NCBI RefSeq assembly: GCF_006152145.1
Contig: NZ_VDFV01000014.1
Location: 1-64,000, forward strand
Length of the DNA: 64,000 nucleotides
Reading direction: 5' to 3'
Source: Rubellimicrobium roseum
GTDB taxonomy: Bacteria; Pseudomonadota; Alphaproteobacteria; Rhodobacterales; Rhodobacteraceae
A program made the position numbers and the translations under genes. Below, one piece after another: positions 1 to 7,631 of the stretch. The notes below the pieces were generated by a model. The model had not been told where the DNA came from, did not search any database, and saw only the letters and a list, made by a program, of their open reading frames with translations. Within the stretch, counting starts at the first letter, position 1, and each line of letters starts with the position of its first letter.

Positions 1-141
1 CCCACCGTCCCGCGCGGGACCGAGCGGCTGCGCTTCACGCCGTCGCCCGTGCATGGGCCGAAGGAAATGGATGCGCTCGTGCGCTCTTTGGACTCGCTTT
101 GGAGCCATTGTGCGCTAAATCGTGCCGAACTTGCGGGGTGA
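1..141 (+). CDS. hemA: 5-aminolevulinate synthase, C-terminal end (partial)
   Basis: Only the last 46 codons lie in the window, ending in TGA at 139-141. The frame reads PTVPRGTERLRFTPSPVH and ends CALNRAELAG, which matches the conserved C-terminus of the Shemin-pathway 5-aminolevulinate synthase. This PLP enzyme condenses glycine with succinyl-CoA in the first step of tetrapyrrole synthesis and is the usual form in alphaproteobacteria. The catalytic lysine region lies outside the window. The next gene starts 116 bases downstream on the same strand. Identification rests on the short conserved tail alone. Confidence 0.85.
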   Translation, partial: PTVPRGTERLRFTPSPVHGPKEMDALVRSLDSLWSHCALNRAELAG

Positions 142-257
142 CATCACGTTCCGATGATGCACGACCGCAACGGTCGTGATAGTTTCGCCGGAAACGGCCC
201 CCTGTTATCGAATCGCAAGAGGGGCCGGAGGGGCGGGACGGGACGCGGGGCAAAGGC

Positions 258-1601
258 ATGATCGGGCGTGGGTTTCTGCGCGCTAAGGCAGTTGAGGAGT
301 CGGACTCGATGGGGTTCGACGCCTTTGATCTGCGCTTGGGCGACCTTATGCGCGGCGAGCGCGCGACGTTGGGCAAGTCGCTGCTCGACGTCCAGCGCGA
401 GCTGAAGATCAAGGCTGCCTACATCGCCGCCATCGAGAACGCCGATCCGTCGGCCTTCGACACGCCCGGCTTCATCGCGGGCTACGTGCGCTCCTACGCG
501 CGCTATCTCAACATGGACCCGGACTGGGCTTTCGACACCTTCTGCCGCGAGTCGGGCTTCACCACCGCGCACGGGATGTCGCCCGCCGCCTCGGTGGTGA
601 AGGCGACCAAGGAAGAGAAGGTCGCGAACACCGGCCTGGGCCGCGAGATCTTCGCCGTCCAGTCGGGCCCGTTCCTTGATGACGGCCTGCTGGCGAACCT
701 GGAGCCGCGCGCCATCGGCTCGGTCCTCGTGCTCGTGGCGCTGCTGTCGGGCCTGGGCTACGGCGGCTGGATGGTGCTGCGCGAGGTCCAGAAGGTGACG
801 CTGGCCCCCGTCGACCAGCCGCCCACGGTGATCGCGGAGGTCGACCCGCTGGCCGGCGGCTCGCGTCCCGAGGTGGAGGACGCGGCGCAGTTCGCCTCGA
901 TCGAGGTGCCCTCGGCCGAGGCGCTGGACCGGCTCTATCGCCCCGAGGCGCTGGACGTGCCGGTGCTGGTGCCCCGCGACGGGCCCATCGCCGCGCTCGA
1001 CCCCGAGACGGTGGGGACGCTGGGGCCCTCGACGGTGACGGCCGTGCCGCGGAACGACCTGAACGTGACCGTGCAGGTCGCCGCGTCGGACGTGCCGGTC
1101 TATGGCCCGCCGCCCGCGCCCACGACGCCCGCCGCTGGGGTGGATGGCGTGGACGTGGCGCTGGCGAACGCGCTGGGGCTCGACCCGGCCGATCCCGACG
1201 GGGTGCAGGTCACGACCGGCCCCGCGCCCAAGGTGGAGCTGGTGGCCGCGCGCGACGCCTGGGTGCGGGTGAACGCGCCCGACGGGTCGGTGATCTTCGA
1301 GGGCATCCTGGCGCCCGGCGACACCTTCGAACTGCCCGCGACCGAAGAGCCCGCGACGATGCGCGTGGGGGATTCGGGCGCGCTCTACATGGCGGTGAAC
1401 GGCGTGCCCTATGGGCCGGTGGGCGCGGCGGGGCAGGTCACATCGAACGTGGCGCTGTCGCCGCAGGACATCACCACGGCCTATGCCGCAGCCGATCCCG
1501 CGCAGGAGGAGAAGCTGGCCGAATACGTCGCCGTCGCCGAAGCGTCGCAGCCCGCGCCCGGCGCGCTGCCGGCCGGCGCCGTGCTGCCCGGGACGGAGTG
1601 A
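258..1601 (+). CDS. RodZ-like helix-turn-helix membrane protein with DUF4115 domain
   Basis: A 447-residue protein. Residues about 27-91 form a RodZ-type helix-turn-helix (LGDLMRGERATLGKSLLDVQ), residues about 152-174 form one membrane span, and the long Pro/Ala/Asp-rich periplasmic part ends in a DUF4115-like beta domain (about 325-400). RodZ links MreB to the cell-wall elongation machinery, and that role is inferred here. The MIGR start at 258 was kept because I recall similar starts in related proteins; an internal ATG at 309 is the alternative. It lies between hemA and ispG on the same strand. A RodZ gene just upstream of ispG is a common bacterial arrangement. Confidence 0.8.
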   Translation: MIGRGFLRAKAVEESDSMGFDAFDLRLGDLMRGERATLGKSLLDVQRELKIKAAYIAAIENADPSAFDTPGFIAGYVRSYARYLNMDPDWAFDTFCRESGFTTAHGMSPAASVVKATKEEKVANTGLGREIFAVQSGPFLDDGLLANLEPRAIGSVLVLVALLSGLGYGGWMVLREVQKVTLAPVDQPPTVIAEVDPLAGGSRPEVEDAAQFASIEVPSAEALDRLYRPEALDVPVLVPRDGPIAALDPETVGTLGPSTVTAVPRNDLNVTVQVAASDVPVYGPPPAPTTPAAGVDGVDVALANALGLDPADPDGVQVTTGPAPKVELVAARDAWVRVNAPDGSVIFEGILAPGDTFELPATEEPATMRVGDSGALYMAVNGVPYGPVGAAGQVTSNVALSPQDITTAYAAADPAQEEKLAEYVAVAEASQPAPGALPAGAVLPGTE

Positions 1602-1606
1602 GGCCT

Positions 1607-1626
1607 CGCGCCCGGTTGCGGGCGCG
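1607..1626 (+). terminator. GC-rich stem-loop between rodZ-like gene and ispG
   Basis: Inverted repeat CGCGCCCG / CGGGCGCG with a GTTG loop, 8 perfect base pairs, just after the stop codon at 1601. No T-run follows, so it may be a weak terminator, an attenuator or an mRNA 3'-end stabiliser. Confidence 0.4.
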
Positions 1627-1673
1627 GCGGGCTGCCATTAGGTGTCGGGCGACCCCGTTCAGGAGCCGTTTCC

Positions 1674-2810
1674 ATGACGCACAACCCCGTCCGTCCGTGG
1701 CGCAACATCGACCGGCGCCCGTCGCGCCGGATCATGGTCGGCAACGTCCCCGTGGGCGGGGGCGCGCCGATCAGCGTGCAGACCATGACCAACACGCTGA
1801 CGACCGACGTGGCCGGCACCGTCGCGCAGGTGCTGGCGGCGGCCGAGGCGGGGGCGGACATCGTGCGGGTGTCCACGCCCGACGAGGAGTCGACGCGGGC
1901 GCTGCGCGAGATCGTGCGGGAAAGCCCGGTGCCGATCGTGGCGGACATCCATTTCCACTATCGCCGCGCCATCGAGGCAGCCGAGGCGGGCGCGGCCTGC
2001 CTGCGGATCAACCCCGGCAACATCGGCTCGCCGGAGCGGGTGCGCGAGGTCGTCAAGGCCGCGCGGGACCACGGCTGCTCCATGCGGATCGGGGTGAACG
2101 CGGGGTCGCTGGAGCGGCATCTGCTGGAGCAGTACGGCGAGCCCTGCCCGGAGGCGATGGTGCAGTCGGGCCTCGATCATATCAAGCTGCTGCAGGATCT
2201 GGACTTCCACGAGTTCAAGATCAGCGTGAAGGCGTCGGACGTGTTCCTGTCAGCCGCCGCCTATCAGGCGCTGGCCGAGGTGACGGATGCGCCGCTGCAC
2301 TTGGGGATCACCGAGGCGGGCGGGCTGATGACCGGCACCGTCAAGAGCGCGGTGGGACTCGGGTTCCTCCTGTGGATGGGGATCGGCGACACGATCCGGG
2401 TGAGCCTGTCGGCGGACCCCGTCGAGGAGGTGAAGGTCGGCTACGAGATCCTGAAGAGCCTGGGGCTGCGGCACCGGGGGGTGCAGATCATCTCGTGCCC
2501 GTCCTGCGCGCGGCAGGGCTTCGACGTCATCAGGACGGTCGAGGCGCTGGAGAAGCGGCTGGCGCATATCAAGACGCCGATGTCGCTGTCGATCATCGGC
2601 TGCGTGGTGAACGGTCCGGGCGAGGCGCTGATGACCGACGTGGGCTTCACGGGTGGCGGCGCGGGGCACGGGATGGTCTACCTGGCGGGCAAGCAGAGCC
2701 ACCGCATGGACAACGACCGGATGATCGACCACATCGTCAGCCAGGTCGAGGCCAAGGCGGCGGAGCTGGAGGCCGAGCGGGCCGCCGCGCCGGCGCAGGC
2801 CGCGGAGTAG
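1674..2810 (+). CDS. ispG: 4-hydroxy-3-methylbut-2-en-1-yl diphosphate synthase (flavodoxin)
   Basis: A 378-residue IspG (GcpE). It reduces 2-C-methyl-D-erythritol 2,4-cyclodiphosphate to HMBPP in the MEP isoprenoid pathway in the cytosol. The N-terminal TIM-barrel part begins [14 protein letters not shown]. The C-terminal part carries the iron-sulfur ligands C275 and C278 (CPSC), C310 ([12 protein letters not shown]) and E317 of the same motif. Its length suits the short bacterial form without an inserted middle domain. It follows the RodZ-like gene by 72 bases. Confidence 0.96.
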   Translation: MTHNPVRPWRNIDRRPSRRIMVGNVPVGGGAPISVQTMTNTLTTDVAGTVAQVLAAAEAGADIVRVSTPDEESTRALREIVRESPVPIVADIHFHYRRAIEAAEAGAACLRINPGNIGSPERVREVVKAARDHGCSMRIGVNAGSLERHLLEQYGEPCPEAMVQSGLDHIKLLQDLDFHEFKISVKASDVFLSAAAYQALAEVTDAPLHLGITEAGGLMTGTVKSAVGLGFLLWMGIGDTIRVSLSADPVEEVKVGYEILKSLGLRHRGVQIISCPSCARQGFDVIRTVEALEKRLAHIKTPMSLSIIGCVVNGPGEALMTDVGFTGGGAGHGMVYLAGKQSHRMDNDRMIDHIVSQVEAKAAELEAERAAAPAQAAE

Positions 2811-2907
2811 GTCGGGGCCGGAGAGCGCGGTCCCTGTGGCGCGGAAGCGGGCCCGCGGCGTCGGGGTTAGGAGAGGCCGGCGCTCCGGCGGGGGAGGGGT
2901 TTTGCCC

Positions 2908-3348
2908 CTAGCGCAGGCCGACCACCATGGACAGCTTCTGGACGGCGGGGCTCAGCGCCTGGGTCACGAGGGCGCCGCCGAGGGCCACGAGGCCCATGAC
3001 GACGGCATGGCCGTGCTGGCGCAGCGCATAGGACAGGCCGCCGCGCGAGACGACGGGAAGGCCGTTCTCGACCCAGGCGTCGAGGCCGCCGCGCAGCATG
3101 TAGGCGGGGGCCGTGGTCAGGTCCTTGAGCCGGTAGGCGTTGTCCTCGGCCCGGCGGCCGCAACTGCAGTGGAACACGACGGCCGGCACCTCGTCCTGGA
3201 TCGGGAGGAGCGGGCGGTTCACCGAGGCATGGATCGAGCCGGGGATATGGAGGCGCGAGCGCTCCTCCTCATCCCGGATGTCCACGACGAGCGCACCGTT
3301 CGCAAGGAGGCGCATGGCTTCCGGACCGTCGACCGGCGCGAGATACAT
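2908..3348 (-). CDS. Rhodanese-like protein with C-terminal YgaP-type membrane segment
   Basis: A 146-residue protein. Residues 1-100 form a rhodanese fold with VVDIRDEEE and the active-site loop HCSCGRRA, giving the presumed catalytic C61; the second cysteine, C63, sits where many rhodaneses have S or T. After about residue 105 an Ala/Val/Leu-rich stretch resembles the membrane part of YgaP-like (DUF2892) proteins. It probably handles persulfide sulfur at the inner membrane. It is transcribed divergently from the MFS gene at 3578, across a 229-base AT-richer gap. No SAM or quinone domain is present. Function beyond the rhodanese fold is inferred. Confidence 0.78.
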   Translation of the reverse strand: MYLAPVDGPEAMRLLANGALVVDIRDEEERSRLHIPGSIHASVNRPLLPIQDEVPAVVFHCSCGRRAEDNAYRLKDLTTAPAYMLRGGLDAWVENGLPVVSRGGLSYALRQHGHAVVMGLVALGGALVTQALSPAVQKLSMVVGLR

Positions 3349-3401
3349 GGCGGTGTCCCTTTCTGGCGCGACCTACGAGAGTTCCCCCGGCCGCATTCAA
3401 A

Positions 3402-3426
3402 AACAATGTCGTGATGTGTCATTGTT
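3402..3426. promoter_or_regulatory. Inverted repeat in rhodanese/MFS divergent intergenic region
   Basis: AACAATG at 3402-3408 and CATTGTT at 3420-3426 form a perfect 7-base inverted repeat with an 11-base spacer. It lies about 55 bases upstream of the rhodanese start in an AT-richer patch. It could be an operator for the rhodanese gene, the MFS gene or both. No binding protein can be assigned. Confidence 0.35.
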
Positions 3427-3577
3427 CCTATTCCGTGAGGCTGAATATGGCAAAAACTGTGTCTGGACCGTGGTGTTTTCCGCCGATCGGGCCGAGCTGG
3501 ATGCGCGGGCCTCCGCTTGCGCCGGCGGACTCGGCGTGGTTCTGCCGATCGGCCGTGCCTCCGGGAGGATTTCCGTC

Positions 3578-4774
3578 ATGACCGATCCCCTGGCCAGCCC
3601 GCCGGGACGCCTGCTGACTCTGTCGGTGCTGATGCTGTCGGCGCTGACCATCATGGCGAACGCCACCATCTCGCCGTCGCTGCCCGCGCTGACCGCGCAT
3701 TATGCCGACGTGCCGGGAATCGGGACGCTGGCGGGGCTGCTGCTCACGCTGCCTTCGGCCGCGATCGTGCTGAGCGCGGGGCTGATGGGGTGGCTCGCCG
3801 ACCGGATCGACCGGCAGGCGATGCTGCTGACCGTGGGCGGGCTTTATGCGCTGGGGGGCACCTCGGGGCTGTGGGTCGACGGGCTCGGGGCGATGCTGGC
3901 CGGGCGGCTCGTGCTGGGGGTCGGGGTCGCGGGGACGATGATCCTGGCCACGACCTGGGCCGCCGACCTGTGGCAGGGTCCGGCGCGCGAGCGCTACCTG
4001 GGCCGGCAGGGGGCCGCGATCTCGGTCGGCGGGATCGTGGTGATGCTGCTGGGCGGGCTGCTCGCGTCGCTCCACTGGCGGGGGGCCTTTGCCACCTACC
4101 TGCTGGTGGTGCCGGTGACGGCCCTGGCGCTGCGGACGCTGGCGCCGCACGCGCGGGCGCGGCGGGACCGGCCGCGCGCGGTCGGGGGGACGGGGGCGGT
4201 CGTGCCCTGGAAGGTCTTCGCCTTCGTGGGGCCGCTGTCGTTCCTGTTCATGACGGTGTTCTACGTCATGCCGACGCGGCTGCCGTTCCTGCTGGGCGAA
4301 CTGGGCGTCCGGAGCCCGGCGGCGATGGGCGGGATCATGGCGATCATGACCGTGACCTCGATCCCCGGCGCGCTGTCCTACGGCCGCATCCGGCGGCACC
4401 TGGGCTTCATGGCGATCTTCGCGCTGGGCTGGGGCGTCATGGCGCTGGGCATGGGGATCGTGGCGCTGGCCGGAAACGCCTGGGTCGCGGCGCTGGGCGT
4501 GGCGGTGATGGGGGCGGGCATGGGGCCGTCGATGCCCAACTACACGACCTACTGGATGGCGACCGTGCCGCCCCAGTTGCGGGGCCGCGCCTCGGGGATG
4601 CTGACCACCGCCTTCTTCGCGGGTCAGTTCGCCTCGCCGCTGCTGACGGCGCCGCTGGTGGGCCCGCTGGGATTGCAGGGCACCTTCGCGGCGCTGGCCG
4701 CCGCCGAGGCCGCGCTGGCGGCGGGGCTCGTGGTGCTGGCGGTGCGCGAGGCGCGGGGGGCGGCGCTGGCCTGA
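3578..4774 (+). CDS. MFS transporter (drug/metabolite exporter type)
   Basis: A 398-residue polytopic membrane protein of the major facilitator superfamily with about 12 hydrophobic segments. The loop between helices 2 and 3 shows the MFS motif GWLADRIDRQ. The protein begins MTDPLASPPGRLL, with a Shine-Dalgarno GGGAGG at 3563-3568; earlier in-frame starts lack this and run into the divergent promoter region. The substrate cannot be read from the sequence, but the 12-helix form without a large central loop resembles drug or sugar efflux members. It converges with the DsbA-family gene, with one base between the stop codons. Confidence 0.85.
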   Translation: MTDPLASPPGRLLTLSVLMLSALTIMANATISPSLPALTAHYADVPGIGTLAGLLLTLPSAAIVLSAGLMGWLADRIDRQAMLLTVGGLYALGGTSGLWVDGLGAMLAGRLVLGVGVAGTMILATTWAADLWQGPARERYLGRQGAAISVGGIVVMLLGGLLASLHWRGAFATYLLVVPVTALALRTLAPHARARRDRPRAVGGTGAVVPWKVFAFVGPLSFLFMTVFYVMPTRLPFLLGELGVRSPAAMGGIMAIMTVTSIPGALSYGRIRRHLGFMAIFALGWGVMALGMGIVALAGNAWVAALGVAVMGAGMGPSMPNYTTYWMATVPPQLRGRASGMLTTAFFAGQFASPLLTAPLVGPLGLQGTFAALAAAEAALAAGLVVLAVREARGAALA

Positions 4775-4775
4775 G

Positions 4776-5522
4776 TCAGCCCGCGCGCTCGTCGGCGACG
4801 AGGGCCTGCATCCCGCTCAGCGGCACGTAGCCCCGCACCATCTGGTCGCCCATCACGAAGGTGGGCGTGCCCGAGATGCCGAGCGTCTGGCCGAGCTGGT
4901 GGTTGGCGTCGATCACCGCCGTCACCTCGGGCGCCTCCATCCGGTCGAGGATCGGCTGGGGGTCGAGCGCCAGGCCCTCGGCCAGGCGGCGCAGCGCGGA
5001 TTCGTCCACGTCGGTCTGCATCAGCATCAGCGCGTCGTGAGCGTCCTTGTAGGCGTCGTCGCCGTGGAGCTGGTGGACGGCGATGGCGAAGCGCGAGGCG
5101 AGGTCGCTCTGCTCGCCCAGGATGGGGAATTCCTTGAGGATGAAGCGGATGTTGCCGTCGCCGGCCACGAGGTCCTCCACCTCCTGGAAGGCGCGGCGGC
5201 AGTAGCCGCAGCGGTAGTCCATGAACTCGACCACGGTGATGTCGCCGTCGGGATTGCCGCCGATCCAGGAATGGCCGTCGTTCACCAGCGCGTCGAGATG
5301 CTGCTGGACAAGCGCGCGGTCGGCCTCGACCTGGCGCTCCTGCTCGCGGGTTTCGAGGACGGAGATGGCCTCGGTCAGGACCTCGGGGTTCTGGAGGAGG
5401 TATTCGCGGACTTGGGCGCCGAAGGCCTCCTTCTCCTCGGGCGTCATGGCGCCGAGGTCGAGCGCGGCGGCGGGAAGCGCGGCGGCCCCCAGCAGGGCGG
5501 CGAAGGCGAGGCGGCGGATCAT
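4776..5522 (-). CDS. Periplasmic DsbA-family thiol:disulfide oxidoreductase
   Basis: A 248-residue secreted thioredoxin-fold protein. Residues 1-20 are a signal peptide (MIRRLAFAALLGAAALPAAA), residues about 25-80 a helical N-terminal segment as in ScsC/Com1-type proteins, and then the redox site CGYC (C105, C108) in VEFMDYRCGYC. The cis-Pro loop GISGTPTFV is near the C-terminus. It should exchange disulfides in periplasmic substrates, as oxidase or isomerase. The start at 5522 has an upstream GGGAG; the reading frame stays open for much longer upstream, but that part shows no protein-like features. Confidence 0.88.
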   Translation of the reverse strand: MIRRLAFAALLGAAALPAAALDLGAMTPEEKEAFGAQVREYLLQNPEVLTEAISVLETREQERQVEADRALVQQHLDALVNDGHSWIGGNPDGDITVVEFMDYRCGYCRRAFQEVEDLVAGDGNIRFILKEFPILGEQSDLASRFAIAVHQLHGDDAYKDAHDALMLMQTDVDESALRRLAEGLALDPQPILDRMEAPEVTAVIDANHQLGQTLGISGTPTFVMGDQMVRGYVPLSGMQALVADERAG

Positions 5523-5676
5523 GGCGGGGCTCCCGGAACAGTCGCGCGATCCCATCACACCGCGGCGCGCTTGGGAAGTGGCGCGGGCGACCTCACGCAG
5601 GCTTGAGCCCCAAGGGACCGCTTGACGGGGCGGGGCGGGGCGCGCGAGGTCCGGGGAAACGGGCAGGGAGTCGGGC

Positions 5677-6876
5677 ATGGGATGGCTGGGCCGGGCGGCG
5701 CTGGCGCTGGCGGTGATGGCGGGGCCGGCGGCGGCCGAGGCGCCGGCGCGGGTCGAGGCGGAGGGGAGCCGCATCGCCGACCGGGGCTGGAGCGGAGGCA
5801 TCGAGGTCGAGCTCGCCCTGAGCCGGGCCGTGCCGTGGCGTGTCTTCACGCTGGACGAGCCGCCGCGGCTGGTCGTGGACTTCCGCGGGCTCGACTGGAC
5901 CGGCGTCGAGGCGGAGGCCTTGCTGGAGGCCGCGAACGCGATCGGGGTGAGCTTCGGCGCGATGCAGGCGGGCTGGTCGCGGCTGGTGGTGGCGCTGGGC
6001 GGCCCGGCGGTGGTCGCGGAGGCGGGGATGCAGGTGGACGAGGGCACGGGCGCCGCGCGGCTGCGGCTGCGGCTCGACCCCACGGACGAGGCAAGCTTTG
6101 CCGCCCGGTCCGGCGCGCCCGCCGACGAGGGCTGGGCGCCGCCCGCGCCCGAGCCGGCCCCGCCACCCCCCGAGGACCGCTTCGTGGTGGCCATCGACCC
6201 CGGCCATGGCGGCATCGACCCCGGCGCCGAGCGCGAGGGGCTGCGCGAGGCGCATCTGATGCTCGCCTTGGGGCAGGAACTGGCCGCGGCGCTGGGGCGG
6301 GCGGGGATCGAGGCGGTGCTGACCCGCGAGGCCGACGTCTTCGTGCCCCTGCAGGATCGCGTGACGCTGGCGCGGGCGGGGAGCGCGGACGTGCTGATCT
6401 CGCTTCACGCGGACGCGCTGGAGGAGGACAGCGCCTCGGGCGCCTCGGTCTACACGCTGACCGACGAGGCGGTGGGCGAGGCGTCGCGGCGGATGGTGGA
6501 GCGGCACGGGAGCGGCGACCTGATCGCGGGGCTGGACCTGACGGGGCAGGACGACGCGGTGGCGACGGCGCTCATGGATCTCGCGCGGCTGGATACGGCG
6601 CCGGCCTCGTTGCGGCTGGCCGAGACGCTGGCGCGCGAGCTGGGCCGGGCGGGGGCGCCGGTGAACGGGCACGCGCTGCGGCAGGCGCAGCTTGCCGTGC
6701 TGAACGCGGCAGACTTTCCGAGCGTGCTGCTGGAGGCCGGGTTCCTGTCGGACGCGGGCGACCGGGCCCGGCTGTCGCGCCCCGAGGGACGGGCCCCCAT
6801 CGTCCGGGGGATCGTGGCGGCGCTGCGGGCCTGGTCGGAGGCCGAGGCGCAACGGGCCGGGCTGCTGCGCCGTTAG
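5677..6876 (+). CDS. amiC: N-acetylmuramoyl-L-alanine amidase (AMIN + Amidase_3)
   Basis: A 399-residue periplasmic zinc amidase that cleaves peptide stems from peptidoglycan glycan strands during cell separation. It has a signal peptide (residues 1-20, ending AAA), an AMIN targeting domain (about 25-135), a Pro-rich linker (about 150-166) and an Amidase_3 domain. Zinc ligands are H177 (IDPGHGG), E191 (LREAHLM) and H244 (SLHAD); a catalytic glutamate lies in VLLEAGFLSD. Its stop codon overlaps that of the convergent methyltransferase gene. PBP1A lies just beyond, so this is a cell-wall neighbourhood. Confidence 0.92.
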   Translation: MGWLGRAALALAVMAGPAAAEAPARVEAEGSRIADRGWSGGIEVELALSRAVPWRVFTLDEPPRLVVDFRGLDWTGVEAEALLEAANAIGVSFGAMQAGWSRLVVALGGPAVVAEAGMQVDEGTGAARLRLRLDPTDEASFAARSGAPADEGWAPPAPEPAPPPPEDRFVVAIDPGHGGIDPGAEREGLREAHLMLALGQELAAALGRAGIEAVLTREADVFVPLQDRVTLARAGSADVLISLHADALEEDSASGASVYTLTDEAVGEASRRMVERHGSGDLIAGLDLTGQDDAVATALMDLARLDTAPASLRLAETLARELGRAGAPVNGHALRQAQLAVLNAADFPSVLLEAGFLSDAGDRARLSRPEGRAPIVRGIVAALRAWSEAEAQRAGLLRR

Positions 6877-7478
6877 GTCCGGCGCGCCATCCAGATGGTG
6901 CGGCCGCCGCAGGCGGGCTCCTCGGGCCAGAAGCCCAGCTCCTCGAAGCCGTGGGTGTCGAAGAGGCTGCGGTATTCCTGCGGGGACAGGCTCGCGTGGT
7001 AGAGGTCGGACTCGCCGATGCGGCCGATGGCCTCGCCGGCCTCGGGGCCTGAGGTGAAGAGGAGCACGCCGCCCGGGGCGAGATGCGCCGCGAAGACCGG
7101 GAACATCGCACGCTGGTCGTCGGGCGAGAGATGGAAGAAGCTGTCCCAGGCCAGGACGAAGTCGAAATCCTGGCTGAGCCGCAGCGTCCGCATGTCGGCG
7201 TGCAGCGCCACGGCGCGGGGAACAGTGCGGGCGAAGAGCTCGATCATCGGGCGCGAGGCGTCCGCGCCCGTCACCTGCGCGCCGCAGTCGAGAAGATACT
7301 GGGCGAGCGGGCGGCCCGCGCCGCAGCCGAGGTCCAGCACACGCTTGCGCCCGCGCGGATGGGGCGCGATGGCCAGCGCCCGGTCGATCCAGGGCCGTTC
7401 GGTCAGGCGGCGGTCGCGGGTGGCGGCCCAGGCAGGCCCCTCGCGGTCGTAGATTCCGATGACGTCCTCGGGCTTCAT
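6873..7478 (-). CDS. Class I SAM-dependent methyltransferase
   Basis: A 201-residue methyltransferase with the SAM-binding motif I VLDLGCGAGRP, an acidic post-I residue in VTGADASRP, and FVLAWDSFFHL as motif IV. The substrate is unknown; small-molecule methyltransferases of this size are common. The start at 7478 (MKPEDVIGIYDREG) was chosen for the AGAGGGG Shine-Dalgarno just upstream; the frame stays open to 7559 without a better site. It is divergent from PBP1A and converges with the amidase, overlapping it by four bases. Confidence 0.82.
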   Translation of the reverse strand: MKPEDVIGIYDREGPAWAATRDRRLTERPWIDRALAIAPHPRGRKRVLDLGCGAGRPLAQYLLDCGAQVTGADASRPMIELFARTVPRAVALHADMRTLRLSQDFDFVLAWDSFFHLSPDDQRAMFPVFAAHLAPGGVLLFTSGPEAGEAIGRIGESDLYHASLSPQEYRSLFDTHGFEELGFWPEEPACGGRTIWMARRT

Positions 7479-7570
7479 GCCCCTCTCTTTCGCTGGCGGC
7501 GGGGGTCGGCCGCCCACGCCTTCGTGAGAAGGCTTCCAGCGCAACGGCGCCGAATGCAAGGGCAGGGCTT

Positions 7571-7599
7571 TTGACCGGAGCGGGCTTCCCGCCTATAAG
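7571..7599 (+). promoter_or_regulatory. Sigma-70-type promoter of the PBP1A gene
   Basis: TTGACC (7571-7576) and TATAAG (7594-7599) are separated by exactly 17 bases. Both are close to the housekeeping consensus, and the expected transcript start is about 25 bases ahead of the start codon at 7632. Confidence 0.7.
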
Positions 7600-7631
7600 G
7601 GCCCATTCCTCTGATTGCGCGGACGGGCCCC

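Noticed and set aside
1598-2911. Plus-strand overlapping frame across ispG in a different register
   Set aside because: Arg/Gly-rich shadow of ispG with no ribosome site or conserved motif.
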